NCBI RefSeq assembly: GCF_000005505.3
Contig: NC_016131.3
Span: forward strand, 33,843,001-33,907,000
Direction: 5' to 3'
Length of the DNA: 64,000 nt
Source of the DNA: Brachypodium distachyon
Lineage: Eukaryota > Streptophyta > Magnoliopsida > Poales > Poaceae
The number at the start of each line of letters is the position of its first letter. The stretch's first letter is position 1. Below are positions 24,149 through 36,748 of the stretch, piece after piece. A program made the position numbers and the translations under genes. Under the pieces are notes generated by a model that did no database searches, was not told where the DNA came from, and worked only from the letters and a program-made list of their open reading frames with translations.

Positions 24149-24322
24149 TGTTAGAATGAAATCTGTGTGTTATTCCATTGAATGATGATCATATTTATAC
24201 AAGGAGAAGGGACACCAATAGATGCGTTTTGGGCGTTCGCGTCCCATTTTTCCAGTTACAACACTAACTGCCTAATTAATTAATAATTAATCCTAACTGA
24301 TCATAAATAATTATTCTCAGCA
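24149..24322 (-). repeat. 5' LTR of copia element
   Basis: On the plus strand it runs from TGTTAGAATG to TTATTCTCAGCA, so on the minus strand it starts TGCTGAGAA and ends TCTAACA. These are slightly degraded TGTT/AACA termini. It is only 174 bp long. It is placed by homology to 16948-17028 and by the adjacent primer-binding-like CGTTATCAG. Confidence 0.75.
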
Positions 24323-25039
24323 GCGGCAACTCATAGAACATAGATAAGAGAAACTATGACCCTGCGCACTACACAAACTCTCTGGAACCTTTTTACTACT
24401 AAATTGTTGTCGAAATGTTACACGTATCTAAACGTTTTTAAAAAATAAATGCATCCATATCTGAGTAAATTTGAGTCAAGAATTTAAGATAAGGAGTACC
24501 TCCGTTTTGGTTTACAAAGCCCATGCAGAATTTTATGTCAAACTTTGACAAAAAATTGCATTGGTAATATGAGATTATTGCAGCACAAAAAATATATATT
24601 GTTGGTTTCATATTGAAAAACTCTTTATAACTTTTATATACATATAAATATACTAAATATCATTCGTCAAAGCATGGCACAGATTTCAATAGGAGCCTTA
24701 ACAGAGGAAGTACCACCAACCAGCTGAATATCATCTGATAACAGATGCAGACAGAAGCAAACCAGATAATTCATGTCATACTAACCACAAAGCAGATATG
24801 AAACAAGGTCCAACCATAGCATTAAGCGTCTGAAAAATACAACAAGGGTGTAAAACTAACGACAGAGTTTCTGCTATTGTCTCAACTCAAGCTATACGAA
24901 GTGTGAACGCCAAAGTTATATGATCGAGCCAGCGTCACAAGCCTAGGTAGCTCATCAAACAAAACAAGCGACCACTCCATATTAGAATTCTAGGAGCAAG
25001 TCCAGCCTAGCAGTCGATTTCCATTCTTCCCAGGCATCA
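24323..25039. other. Intergenic and probable 3' UTR of CCT5
   Basis: The part next to the CCT5 stop (roughly 24660-25039) probably holds its 3' UTR. The rest includes a decayed MITE-like segment with ACCTCCGTTTTGG near 24500. No other gene is visible. Confidence 0.45.
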
Positions 25040-28000
25040 TCAATATTCAGAAGGCGTGATAACATCATCAATCTTTAGGATCATCTTCACCACCTGCGTT
25101 GCCAGCAAGATCTGCTGCTGCTTGCCAATCAGAGTTTCAAAAACATTCTGCTCTTTCATGTCATTGGTACCGACATCATTGCAGTCGATGCCGCAGTGGG
25201 GATTGCTCTCCTGGAAATGTGTTCAGACATAACACTTAAAACAGGGATCGGGAAACCACCATGGATGACTTGGTTTCCACCACCAATCTCAAACATATAA
25301 TTTTTTTTTAAAGACAGGAAATCCAGAACCAGCTAACACAGGTACAAACACTATATATTGTAACTGAATTAAAAAGACAGTATAACATGTATAGCATCAA
25401 GCGCAATCAGTAGCAGATTGTATGATTTGTAACTACGCGAGGCGCAACCATAGTTGTGTTGTTGCCTAAAATGCCATTACAAAGCCAATTAGATCACAGC
25501 CCCAACACTGAGTCAATCAAGTACAATTGCACAATTGAGTCCAGCAAGTTTCTGAATGGCATTGGCATCAATAATAACTGAAGTATTAAAGTCACTAGCT
25601 CACAGGAGCTACAGTCAAGAACTAACAGGCTCACAAGTGATATTAATACTGTATGACAGAATGGTAGCAAAGGAAGAGAGAAACCACAATACCTTAACAT
25701 GTTGGGATTTTACGACAGTCAGCGTATCAATAGGCGGTAAACCACTGTTTTCGGCTAAAGCTAGTGGAATAGCATCCAAAGCATCAGCAAATGACCTGAT
25801 AGCATACTAAAAGTACAAGAAAGCGCAATTAGAACACATAAAATACATGCTTTTATGCTTTTGTTACCAACAGTAACAAAATCAGTAATTACCTGCTCAA
25901 CTCCAGCATGCCGATCTGCAGCAGCCTCAACAGCAATTGAGCAAGATATCTCTGCTGAGCCACCACCATAAACAATCGAGTTATTGATGATCAGATTCCT
26001 TGCCACACAAAGAGCATCATGAAGACTTCGCTTGGTCTCCTCAATCATCATTTTGTTGCCTGTGCAGTACCAGAAATCCAATCAGAAGATATTTTTTAGC
26101 TTGCATGGCTGAGAAGAACTAATTAAAGGTTAAAATGTAGCTGAGCTTGGTATTTCTAAAGTAGTTAACATCACATTTTGAGGTCTTCATATCCAACAAC
26201 CCTAAAAAGTAATTATTATGGATCAGAGGGAGAGGTGCACATTATTTTGTTGGTTGGCATGATATATTATACCAATTCTGCAAGGTCCAAATGACCACCC
26301 CCTGAATTAAACAACCGACTAACTGAGCTCTAACTGGAGGTATTGAGCATGTGGCTTGCTGATGTAGCTTAGTTGCCAACAATACCATGGCATTAATTAA
26401 ACAACTTCCTCTTATTCTCTCCATCTACTCATTATGGCCAGCAAGCACATCGTGCTGGTAGCAGAAAAACAAGCAACGTAAGGGGCAGCATCGAGGACAG
26501 AAGAAGTAGCCTAGCAGTGGACACAGAAGGAAAACAGGGTGCACACAGAGAGCAGAAGTAGAGTGGCAGATGGGGGTAGAGGGGATTGAACTACTGCTCG
26601 ACAGATAGGAGGAAGGTGTGCACTACCAGACAGAGAAGGGGCAATATGTATGATGTGATGTGGACTCGACATGCACGATTACTTTATTCAACTTTATGTG
26701 TCAGTCTTTGTTTTGACAACTGAACGCATGAAAACTGCCAATAGCTATATTTGTATCCCTTCTATCCAGTACGAACTGCGAAGTCTCGCTCGGTCAGATT
26801 CACCATTCATGGGATAGAATATTTGATGGCTTAAAAAGCATTAAAGATATGCATATCAGTATATGGCAATATGTACAGAAAAGGAGATGTACAATAGAAC
26901 ATACCACCGCGGATGAAAATTGTAACAGCTCTAGAATTAGCACACTTTTCAATGTATAGCATCCGATCTTTTGTTGTTCCAAATGACTTCTCTCTGACTA
27001 ACCCAGCCTGTTTAAGCAGAGCAAGTGAACAAACATAAATGACGAGCTATTGGTAGTAAATTACAATGGCTGACAAGTATAGACCATCAAAAGTTCAAGC
27101 AGTACATTTTCTGTATTCTCTAATGCAATTGTTGTTCAACAGTGCAGGGTATTCACATGGTTCTCTCAAGACAAAATGACTAAAGCAACCTACTCAGCTA
27201 CCAGGAATAGCATTAGAGTTGAAGTTGAAAAATCCAGCATATTGGATTATTGGCCAGTTGTCAATCTACTCGCCCTCAGGAACCTATACATCGCTACTTA
27301 AAGTCACAACATCCTAAGTGCAAGTATTAGTTTTCCGTTTCACCAAACAGTTTTGATAAATCTGCTTACTTTCAGAAACAAGCATGCACTGACAAAAAAT
27401 AATAATCAAGGCAGCCCTCACATGATGAATACATGTACGTCCCTGATTTGAAAGAAAATAAGCAGATAAGTTTATACCTTCCCAAGCTTTTCAGTACTCA
27501 ACTCTTGGAATCTCGGAACAATACGCCCTCCTGCAGTCAATTCTTAAAAGTTATGACTGTTTTCACAAGTAGTTAAGAATTACAGGAAGAAAGGTAGGTA
27601 TCATAGAGACCTGTAGCAATGGCAATCAATTCTAATTCAACCCCACCAACCCATCTGACAGCCGGGAGATTTCTATGCATCAGTAAATGGTTGGCTTCAT
27701 CATCAAAACCCCATTGACAAATAACAAGGGTTGCACCAACATCCTACAAAAGTAAACACATATTCGCAATTCAAGTTCTGAGCAAATCAAACATGGAACG
27801 TCATATGGATCAAAGTGAACACACTTCATACACCAAACACACATGTTGATAAAGGGATGTTTTTTTGCATTCAGTAAAACTTCGGAGAAGCCCAGGGGAA
27901 ACGGTAAAAAATGAAACCCTTGGTCAATAACATGATAATGGATTATCATTACAAGAAACTCGTGCCAGAACCAGCATGACATATATGCAGCCATAAACCA

Positions 28001-30512
28001 TAAAAGCCCAAGCATACAAAAACATGGCTATTCAATAATATATAAACAGTTTGTCCGTTATAGGCTTTTACCTTGCATTTCTGAACCATTTCATCGAAGT
28101 ATTTCTGCTCTTGCCCACGCAGCGTCTGGAATTTCTCTACAGTATCAATGTCAACCTTATGCTTTGTCTTAGGCTTCGGGGGCTCAAATGGGCAGGTCAG
28201 GATGGCAATGTGTGCATCCTCAATTCTCTTTGGCATTTGGGGGTGGCTCATATCTTTGTCAACGATGATTCCATGAACTAGCTCCGTATCTTCTAGCTTC
28301 CCACCAACCTTACCTTCCACTTTAATCAAGTCCAAATTTACATCCTTCCTTTCCAAATCAGCAACTGCAAGAACAGCTTTGACAGCAATCTCAGCTAGAG
28401 CCCGCTTACAACGGCTAACACTGTAGAATAAGAAAAGCTGTTAAATAACCAATGTAGAATCTACCCATCAAGAAATACTCCCTACATTCATCATATCTGT
28501 CCTCACCCCACAATCCACACAGATCAACACCAATAGACTAGAAAAGCTAATGAGAATTCAGTCAATGGCCATGAAAAACCTTATTAAATAGCATGCTACA
28601 AAAACTAAACCTACACAATGTTGAAACAAATTGATTCTCCGATCGTTGAGGACACTTAGGGTATGTACAATGCAAAGTGCTTATGGGTGTGTTTTGGTTT
28701 GAGGCCAAGCTTGCCCTACCAAAAATTTGGCTAGCCAAAATATTAGCCATGGTTTTACTTGCCCGAGAATTGGTGGCCAAAAAAATGAACTAGACTTGGC
28801 AACCATCCAAACAAAGACCAAAGTATTGGTCATCATGACCAAAAAATTGGCATGGTATATTTTGGAAACAATCCAAACATGCTCTATATGTTAGTGCCTA
28901 GAGAGAGAGAGAGAGTACAGCCACATGAACAAAAGAGAGAGAATACATTTCACATGTAAAGCACCTATCTAAATTCCATCTACTCCAATGGAAGCTCCTC
29001 TTTGTTGGTGCTTAGATGAGTAATTGTATATTAACTAACACAAGTTAATGCATAAGCACCTCTTAAGCATGGATGCCTATTCAAGCATTCATGCTAAAAT
29101 AAGCACAGAATCTATCCTATGTGGCATGAAAAACTGGTTTATTCTGCGAAGCACTTGCATTGCACAGGCTCTGATAATGAAACGGAAACAGCTATATTTC
29201 TTGGTATATCCAAATATTGTTTAAGAGCATGTTCCTTGCCAGAAGAAGACCAACAGAGTTGATAATTGTGTGCCAAAGAAATTTCACATAACAGCAGAAT
29301 ACGAGTTTACGACAGTAACATCCGTAAATCAAGATTGAGCTTAAAATAGGCATATTCATATGCATTAATGAATCAAAACATCTGAGAATAAACAAATATC
29401 TTAAGCTCAATTGTATTAACATAAAAAGTTATAGCACAGCTACCATATAAAAAAGTTGATTGATTAAGCATGATATCTTATGACTCACATCTTTGAGGAC
29501 AATGTTGTCATGCAAGTCTGCACCAAGGGCTCTATATCAGTAGCACTGAACTCAAATTTCGTGGAAATGCGTTCAAGGTGATCAAAAGCTATCCTTGATG
29601 CCATCTCATAACCTTCAGCGACCCTTATCGGGTGAATACCACGTTCCAGCAGCTTTTCAGCTTGCTCCAGGAGAGACCCAGCCATGACCACCACCCCAGT
29701 GGTACCATCTCCAATGTCATAATCTTGACTACGGGACAACTCAACCATGAGCTTGGCAATCTGGTTGTCAACATCCATTAACTCCAGGATTGTTGCCCCA
29801 TCATTAGCTGTCCATTCATGTACAAGATGTTCAGAAAAGAAAACAACAGAGAAATCATATGCATATATGTAAGCACAACAAAACAAGTATTAAAAGCAAA
29901 AAGAGAAATACCCAGATCCACATAAGATGGGGCACCTCATCTCACATCACCAATATATTCGCAGCAGCAGAACAGAAAGTAAAACGTATCCACTAGATAG
30001 CTACAAAAATGGCAACCTAACATTTCCGTATTCCAAACCGAGATGAAAACTTAACGAAATTACAAAACAACTTTTTTAAATGCATCGCGTCCTTTCCCAG
30101 GCAACAATATAAAAGCACCATCCCACAAACAGGTAGATCCCATGACGACAAACGCACGGTACCACCTAAGGGAAACACGAATCATCAAAGCGTCACAGAC
30201 GCTTAAGATCCAATTGCAGGCAAACACTTCCAGATCTCATATGGCACCAACCCGAAAGGCCGGCCCTAAAAACTTGGGGAAAGGAAGAGCAGGTGGGGGG
30301 GAGCGGCTATTACTGATGGTGACGTCGCCGTCGGGGGACTGGAGCATCTTGTCCATGCCCTTGGGACCGAGGGATGTGCGGAGGATGCGCGCGACAGATT
30401 TCCCGGCGGCGATGTTGGCCTTCTGCGCGTCGAGCCCCTGCAGCCGCGACTTCTTCTCCTGCTCCCTGAGGATGATGAAGGGCCGGCCGAACTCGTCGAA
30501 GGCGAGCGCCAT
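25040..30512 (-). CDS. CCT5: T-complex protein 1 subunit epsilon (CCT5), 9 exons
   Basis: A subunit of the cytosolic TRiC/CCT chaperonin, which folds actin, tubulin and other proteins using ATP. Minus-strand exons in order: 30512-30314, 29807-29489, 28420-28072, 27743-27611, 27530-27478, 27007-26905, 26059-25893, 25806-25693, 25210-25040. Phases agree throughout and give 535 aa, the family's usual length. Visible motifs: [12 protein letters not shown] start, [10 protein letters not shown] (48-57), ITNDGATIL rejoined across intron 1 (66-74), GDGTT ATP-binding motif (99-103), HDALCVARN (399-407), YGGGSAE (416-422), and a C-terminus ending [18 protein letters not shown] and the [20 protein letters not shown] apical segment point to epsilon rather than another subunit. 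All introns are GT-AG; intron 2 is lengthened by nested MITEs. The ATG at 30512 is the only in-frame start before the conserved N-terminus. No damage is seen, so it is probably functional. Confidence 0.96.
28685..28884. mobile_element. Tourist-like MITE nested in the intron-2 MITE
   Basis: A 200-bp element with inverted ends GGGTGTGTTTTGG and, on the other side reversed, AGAGCATGTTTGG. The arms share TTTGGC-, GGCCA- and TTGGTCA-type blocks. TAT flanks both ends (28682-28684, 28885-28887). Confidence 0.7.
28903..28916. repeat. (GA)n microsatellite
   Basis: Seven GA units within the intronic MITE, followed by another AGAGAGAG run at 28934. Confidence 0.8.
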
Positions 30513-30891
30513 GGCCGCCGGAGCGCTGGCGCTGCTCCTCCCAGAAGCTTCAGGAAGGGCGGATCGCACGCGGAGCGGAGCTGTGGAAGGAGGGGATGGA
30601 GAGAGTGAGGCGGCGCTGTGTTTTCTGGACGACGCACCGCGGAGCTCTTCCCAGGGTTTCCTTCTGATACTTTCGTCTTCCTGTTCTCGGTTCACCGAAA
30701 CCCTCGCTGTTAATGGGCCGGACTTCCGGACCGTGTCTAGGATATTTATGGATTCTGTTCAGCCCAACAATCGGTCCAGCTTAACCACACGAGGATGATG
30801 GACAGCGGAACCATCGATCGGACTTCGAGGCAGAGTAGCCGCCTCCGAGACATCTGGCCCAGGAGCGGACCACGCGGGATAAACATGCATT
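30513..30891. other. CCT5 leader and promoter region
   Basis: DNA upstream of the CCT5 ATG, GC-rich near the start codon. It should contain the 5' UTR and core promoter of the minus-strand gene. I see no clear TATA box. Confidence 0.4.
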
Positions 30892-30981
30892 GGTCGGTCC
30901 CAAATTGCCGTTAGCGTGAGATGCCTCTAAAGTCCAAAGATGCCCAGTTTCACGGATACAGTTTACTAGAGATATCCTAAA
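30892..30981. repeat. Left end of duplication unit A
   Basis: GGTCGGTCCCAAATTGCCGT through AGATATCCTAAA matches 48462-48555 closely (shared AAATTGCCGTT, AAAGTCCAAAG, CCCAGTTTCACGGATACAGT). The unit is cut here by LINE-2 and resumes at 45641. Confidence 0.85.
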
Positions 30982-31203
30982 ACAGAACCATGAACTGATG
31001 AACACTTGGCGACTCCTAGAAAATTAGGGTTTTCGCTCTTGGCGTCGCCCGTGGCGACCCCGATACCAATCTCCGATCCGGATCGGATTCCACCTCCGCC
31101 TCCTCTTATACCGGTGGGTAGCGATCCGCTCCCTCCGTCCACCTGCCCACAACCCCCGAACCCCAATCGTCTCCACCCACCTGACCCGGGTAGCCGAGTT
31201 CTG

Positions 31204-32336
31204 ATGGCGGTGACCTCTTCGAGCGGTGGTGAGGCCAGCGGCTCTAAGCGCGATGAGGTGCATGACCTCATGGAGAAACTCCAGATCGGTGAGGATGATC
31301 TCGACGATCTGAATCTGGATGAAGTCAATGAAGACATGATGGCGGGAATCCAGTGGCTCGCCCTTGCTAGGGTGAACTCGTCGAAAACCTATAGCAAGAC
31401 TACTTTTGAGAGAGACATGCGCTCTGCATGGACTTTTGCGAAGGAGGTGCAGATCTCTGATATGGGTGAGAATTTGTTCCTGATCCATATTTTCTGCCTT
31501 GGAGATTGGCAGCACGTGATGGAGGATGGCCCCTGGCACTTCCGCAGGATGGCGGTTGTTCTTGTCGAGTATGATGGGATAGCGAAACCCTCGTCGATCC
31601 CCCTGGATCGTCTCCCCATATGGATGCAGATCCACGATCTGCCACCTCAGTACAGAACCGAGAAACTGATCCGTGCCCTAGCTGGGAGATTGCGGGAAGT
31701 GGTGAAGCTTGATGATGGAGCGGGCCCCCGTGGAAACTTCGTCCGGGTTCGTGTCAAGATCTGGGTGAACAAACCCCTTGGCCGCCTCTCCTCGGTGATT
31801 AAAGGGAAGTCGCGGCAAGTTTTTCAGAATCGTTATGAGAAGTTGCCAAGGTTCTGTGCTGTTTGCGGGCTTCTTGGCCATGGCCATCGTGAGTGCGGCG
31901 ACGGTGTACACGATCCAAAAGACCTGGTGTTCGAAGATTGGCTCCACGCTGATCCGTTCTGGCGCCCTCGCCCCACTGCCCGTAGGGGACGTGGTGAGGG
32001 CAGATCGGCTGGCCGTGACTACTACCACGCTCCAAACTCCTTCGATGCTGAAGATGAGGAGAATATGGATCTGGACCTGTCGACTGATCTGGAGCAATTA
32101 GCCCGAAAGCGGCTTCAGATGGATGAAGTGAAGATACCAAAGCAGAACGTGCCTATGCTCACTGATGGGACATCCGGGGGGGGGGGGGGGCAGGCGCAGT
32201 GCCTCCTGCGAGCAACCAGAGCACACCACAGAAGGTCCAGGATAAGAAGCGTATCAAGAAGGGGGATGATCTTACTGATACAGATGACAATGAGAGATCG
32301 GCGAGCTCCCTCGAGGAGTACCGCCGGGAGCAATGA
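31204..32336 (+). pseudogene. LINE-1 ORF1 (DUF4283 plus CCHC zinc knuckle), one frameshift
   Basis: Nucleic-acid-binding ORF1 protein of plant L1 elements. The DUF4283 domain is visible from about IQWLALARVNSSKTYS (31348) through FLIHIFCLGDWQHVM and GPWHFRRMAVVLVEYDG. The zinc knuckle FCAVCGLLGHGHREC follows near 31855. The frame is lost at a run of 12 G at 32178-32189. In the shifted frame the tail becomes Ser/Lys/Asp-rich and ends in REQ with a TGA that overlaps the ORF2 ATG. A single indel in the G run is enough to explain the break; the run could also be a sequencing artefact. Confidence 0.85.
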
Positions 32337-35300
32337 AAATAATAAGTTGGAACTGCCGTGGGCTCCAAAAACCCACGGCAGTTAGTGCGCTCGTGGATGT
32401 CCAGGAGCAAGTGAGGGCGGATGTAATGTTCTTGTCGGAAACGCATCTAGCTAAAGTGAAGGCTGAGTCTATTCGTCGCAGATTAGGTTTTGATTTTGTT
32501 ATAGTTGACGAGAGTGATGGCTGTGCTGGCGGTCTTGTGTTGCTTTGGAAGAATGATAATAAAATAGTTCTGCAGTATATGACTTCTAATTGCATTGATG
32601 TGATGGTTTGCCTGGACGGTGGTGGCCTCTGGCGCTTTACTAGTTTCTATGGGGAGCCTAGTTGGGATAACCGGCATTGGTCTTGGGATTGCCTTCACGA
32701 TCTCCACGCCCGGGCCAACCTTCCTTGGCTTGTTATGGGAGATTTTAATGAAATCCTGTTCCAACATGAAAAGGACGGAGGCGCCTTGAGACTGGAGTAG
32801 ATGATGAATGCTTTTGGTGACTGTTTGCTCGACCGTGACCTCTCGAATATGGGCTTCCTAGGCGATGTGTTTACCTGGAGGCGAGGAGAAGTCAGGGAGA
32901 GATTGGACCGAGCGGTGTGCAATGGGGACTGGTCTGATATGTTCCAGTGCATGGCGGTGAAGAACTTGGAGCACCACCATTCTGATCACCGGGCGATTCT
33001 GGTGGATACTGATTACTTTGACCCAACCCAGCTTCGTGCTCGTTCTGGAGGGAAGAAGTTTGAAGCCCGGTGGCTTAAGGAGGAGACTGTGGAGGAGATC
33101 GTTCGCACTGCGTGGCTGAAGGCGATCGCGGACGGTTCTGCTCCCCGCCTGGCCCAGCGAACTCATGATATGCATATGGAGCTCCATAAATATGACTGCA
33201 ACATCCTGAGGGGCCTGTAGGAGCGTATCAAAAAGGCAAAACGCGAGCTGGAAGCAGCTCATCGTGGTGTGAATGATGCTGAGTCTAGGGCGAAACAGAA
33301 GGATTTGCAACTGATCATCGAAAATCTCTCTGAGCAGGAAGAAATTACATGGATTCAGCGAGGTAGAGCTAATTGGCTTTTACATGGGGACCGTAATACC
33401 TCCTTTTTTCATAATTCAGCCACGGCCAGGAAGAAACGCAATATGATTAAGAAGCTTCTTGATGATACAGGGGTTTGGCGTGAAGGCCCTGACATGGAGG
33501 TCCTGGATCTTGTGCAACGACGTGTCACTCCGTCGATGAATGTCGCTTTGACAGCGCCGTACTCTGCCGATGAAGTGCGGAAGGCTCTATTTGACATTGG
33601 AGACCTAAAAGCCCCGGGACCGGACGGGCTCCATGCCGTGTTTTATAAAAGATTTTGGCCCTTGCTTGGTGATGATTTGATGGCAGAGGTCCTTGAGGCA
33701 GTCAATACCTGTACGATTCCGGAGGGCTGGAACGAGACGGCGATTGTGCTTATTCCAAAAATTGCAACTCCTGAGAACATCAAGCAGTTCAGACCAATTA
33801 GCCTGTGTAACGTGGTGTACAAGGTGATCTCAAAGCTGATTGCGGCTAGACTAAAGGGATTGTTACCTGAGATTATTAGCCCAACCCAGAGTGCCTTTGT
33901 CCCGGGGCGTTTAATCACTGACAATTTCTTGGTCGCCTGTGAAAGTTTTCACACCATTAAGAAGAAGACGCATGGCAGCTCGGGCTTGTGTGCGGTCAAA
34001 TTGGATATGCACAAGGCATATGATCGTGTTGAATGCTGTTTTCTTGAGGGTATGTTGGTACGCCTTGGTTTCGAGGCCAGATGGATTTCCATGATCATGG
34101 CGTGCATCTCCTCGGTCCGATATCGGGTCCGGATTAACTCAGAGGAAACTGAGGAATTTCTGCTATAACGGGGGCTCCATCAAAGAGACCCATTGTCACC
34201 TTATCTCTTTCTCCTGTGTACCGAGGGGCTTACGGCGATGTTAACTGATGCTGAGCAGAAAGGGGAATTGACGGGAGTTAAGGTCTACAGAGATGCACCG
34301 GCGGTGAACAACTTGCTCTTTGCGGATGATTCGCTTATTCTTATGAAGACGGATCTTGCTAATGCTACTTGTCTGAAGAGAGTCCTTGACGCTTATTGTG
34401 CTGCGTCAGGACAGCTTGTTAGTGTGGCGAAATCTTGTGTTTTCTTCAGCCCAAACACTGCGGCTAGTGTCAGAGAAGAAGTCTGCTTACATCTTGATAT
34501 TATGACCGAAGCAGTGTCTGATACTTACCCGAGTCTCCCATCGATCGTTGGGGCTGATAAATCGACATGTTTTCAGTTCTTGTTCGATAGAGTGAAGAAG
34601 CAGACACTAGGATGGAAAGAACGGATGCTTTCTGCAGGTGGTAAAGAAGTACTTTTGAAATCGGTTGCCCAAGCTATCCCGTCGTACGCGATGTCGGTCT
34701 TCAAAATTCCTAAAACAATCTGTAAAGGAATAACTGACGCGATATCTCGTTGGCAGTGGGGGGACGAGGACAACCGACGACGAATGCATTGGTTTGCTTG
34801 GTGGAAATTATGTGTACCCAAGAAACAAGGAGGAATGGGTTTCCGCGACATACAATGTTTCAATCAGGCTTTGTTGGCAAAGCAAGCTTGGAGATTACTG
34901 GACAATCCTGAGTCTTTATGTGCTACTGTACTTTGGGCTAAGTACTTCCCAGATGGCCGGCTTCTTGAAGCTACTTTGGGCAAAGGAACCTCGTTCATGT
35001 GGCAAAGCATAATGGCGGGCGTCCGCACTCTCAAACTCGGACACATTTGGTGTGTGGGTAATGGAGATAAGATCAATATATGGACTGATGCCTGGCTGCC
35101 AAACTGTCCATCCCGACAAGTTATCACTAGAAGACATCATCAGGTTGTCTCAAGAGTGGCATATTTGATCGACCCGGCTACAAATCAGTGGGATGCTGAT
35201 CTCAAATCTGTTCTGGCCGGTGGATGTTCATAGGATCCTTGCCGTACACCTGCCCTCCTTTGATATGGATGACTTTGTGGCCTGGAATCTGACGAGGTCA

Positions 35301-36379
35301 GGTACTTTCTTTGTCAGTTCGGCATACCATGCCGAGTGGGACTTCCCGCATGGACGAAAGCTTCGCCGAATGGTTTGGGTCCGGTCTCAGATCATAAAGC
35401 TTGGGAATCTATATGGGAACTCTGGGCACCAGCAAAAGTAAATTTTTTTACGTGGAAATTGCTGCATGGGGCGCTAGCGTGTCGCTCAGTGCTTGCGAAC
35501 AGACACATGAAGGTGCCTGTGTCTTGCCCGATGTGTCCTGGTGGCCCAGAGGATATTGCACGTCTCTTTTTCATCTGTCCCTGAGCGAGGGCAGTCTGGC
35601 AAGAGCTTGGCCTTCTGGAGTTTATCGAGGAAGCTTGCCTTTTTGATCGGTCAGGCTCGTCAATTATGGAGTATCTTCTCTGCCATCCATTCCGAGCGGT
35701 AGTGCATGTGGATCATATTAGGGAGAGATTTGCAATTGCGGCATGGTATCTGTGGTGGGATCGGCGGCGTTGTGTCCATGGCGAGAAGGTTGGCTCACCG
35801 GAGAGATCGTCTTTCTCTATAAATGCTCTGGTGGCTAACTATGTGGGTGCATCCTCGCCGAGAAGCTCCATTGTTAGAGGAGGTTGGGTCAGGCCTCCTT
35901 CCGACTGTGTGAAGCTGGACGTTGATGCCTCTTTTGACGCTGATAACCTTCGAGGTACTGCGGGAGCTGTAATCTGCGACCACACAGGTGATTTTTATCT
36001 CAGCCATCAATTGCAAGCTAGATGTGGTGCAGGATGTGCTATCGGCAGAAGCTCATGGCCTTCGTCTTGGTTTGGAGCTAGTAGAGCGCATGGGCTGTCA
36101 TCGCCTGGTTGTCTCCTCTGATAATATGGATGTTATCCAGCTATGAACGAAGCTCGGCAGAACTACTCCACAGCGGCTGCTATCCTTGATGATTGCTCCA
36201 GGCTTGCGTCAAACTTTGTGAAGATCTCTTCCAGGCACAGCCCTAGGGAGGCTAATTCGGTGGCGCATCAGTTAGCAGATTTAGCAAAATTCAATCCCAC
36301 CATGTCCTGGTTCCATTTTCCTCCCCCAAGCATAGCTCCTCTGTTAATTAAAGATGTAACACTGGTTATCAATGAATAG
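32333..36379 (+). pseudogene. LINE-1 ORF2 (endonuclease, RT, zf-RVT, RNase H), broken
   Basis: Starts MKIISWNCRG, the AP-endonuclease N-terminus, with SETHLAK and the catalytic WLVMGDFNE block. RT follows with LKAPGPDGLHAVFYKRFWP, FRPISLCNV, LDMHKAYDRVE and an intact FADD box (34318-34329). Then come a zf-RVT region (about 35420-35590) and an RNase-H domain (VKLDVDASFDADN, about 35910). In-frame stops at 32798 (TAG), 33218 (TAG) and 34166 (TAA), and frameshifts near 35215, 35400 and 36040, make it inactive. The first two stops replace expected Gln codons. Confidence 0.9.
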
Positions 36380-36748
36380 GTTCTATGTGGTCAAAAAAAA
36401 ACTGATGAACACTTGTGCTATCTATCTATCCTAATTAACTCCAAACGAAAAGGCTCCCACCGTTCCGCTATGTTGGTCACCAAAAATCCTACTGGGAAAA
36501 AGGAGACCCAACCCTACCCTAGGCGATCTAGGGTTCCCTTACTCTGTCGGCATCTTTGATTCCGGCGACGAGTTCCTCTTAGTTTTGGTCTGATTCCTTC
36601 TTGGCTTCTGCTTCTGTTGGTTCTCGGGCTGAATAAGGGGATAGCTAGCCTATCTACCTGGCCTTGGTTCCACAGTCGTAAAGCTAGGGTTTCCGATCGT
36701 CTACTCCGACTTTGTTCGTTTGTGGCGGCGCTGTGCAGGAGGCGGATT

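Larger units (their letters stand above)
16948..24322 (-). mobile_element. Ty1/copia LTR retrotransposon, decayed
   Basis: On the minus strand the order is 5' LTR (24149-24322), leader, gag, protease, integrase, reverse transcriptase, RNase H, polypurine tract, then a 3' LTR remnant (16948-17028). Integrase before RT is the copia order. The polypurine tract AAGGGGGAA abuts the 3' LTR start TGTTGAGAA. The sequence after the 5' LTR, CGTTATCAG, resembles the primer-binding region of plant copia elements. The ORF is broken by many stops and frameshifts, so it is not autonomous. No target duplication is visible, because the outer part of the 3' LTR is lost or diverged. Confidence 0.85.
28659..29171. 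mobile_element. PIF/Harbinger-like MITE in CCT5 intron 2
   Basis: Left end GGGTATGTACAATGCAAAGT and the reverse complement of the right end, GAGCCTGTGCAATGCAAGTG, form inverted repeats. Flanking trinucleotides are TTA (28656-28658) and TGA (29172-29174), a possible TWA target with one change. It has no coding capacity. A second MITE is inserted right after its left TIR. Confidence 0.7.
31009..36400 (+). mobile_element. LINE-1 (L1-type), full length, inserted in LINE-2 5' end
   Basis: Flanked by AACTGATGAACACTTG at 30993-31008 and again at 36400-36415, directly after an A run (36393-36400). It holds a 5' UTR, ORF1 and ORF2 with endonuclease, RT and RNase H, about 5.4 kb in all. The perfect 15-16 bp duplication and full length mean it jumped later than LINE-2, whose first 27 bp lie to its left. 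Confidence 0.9.
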
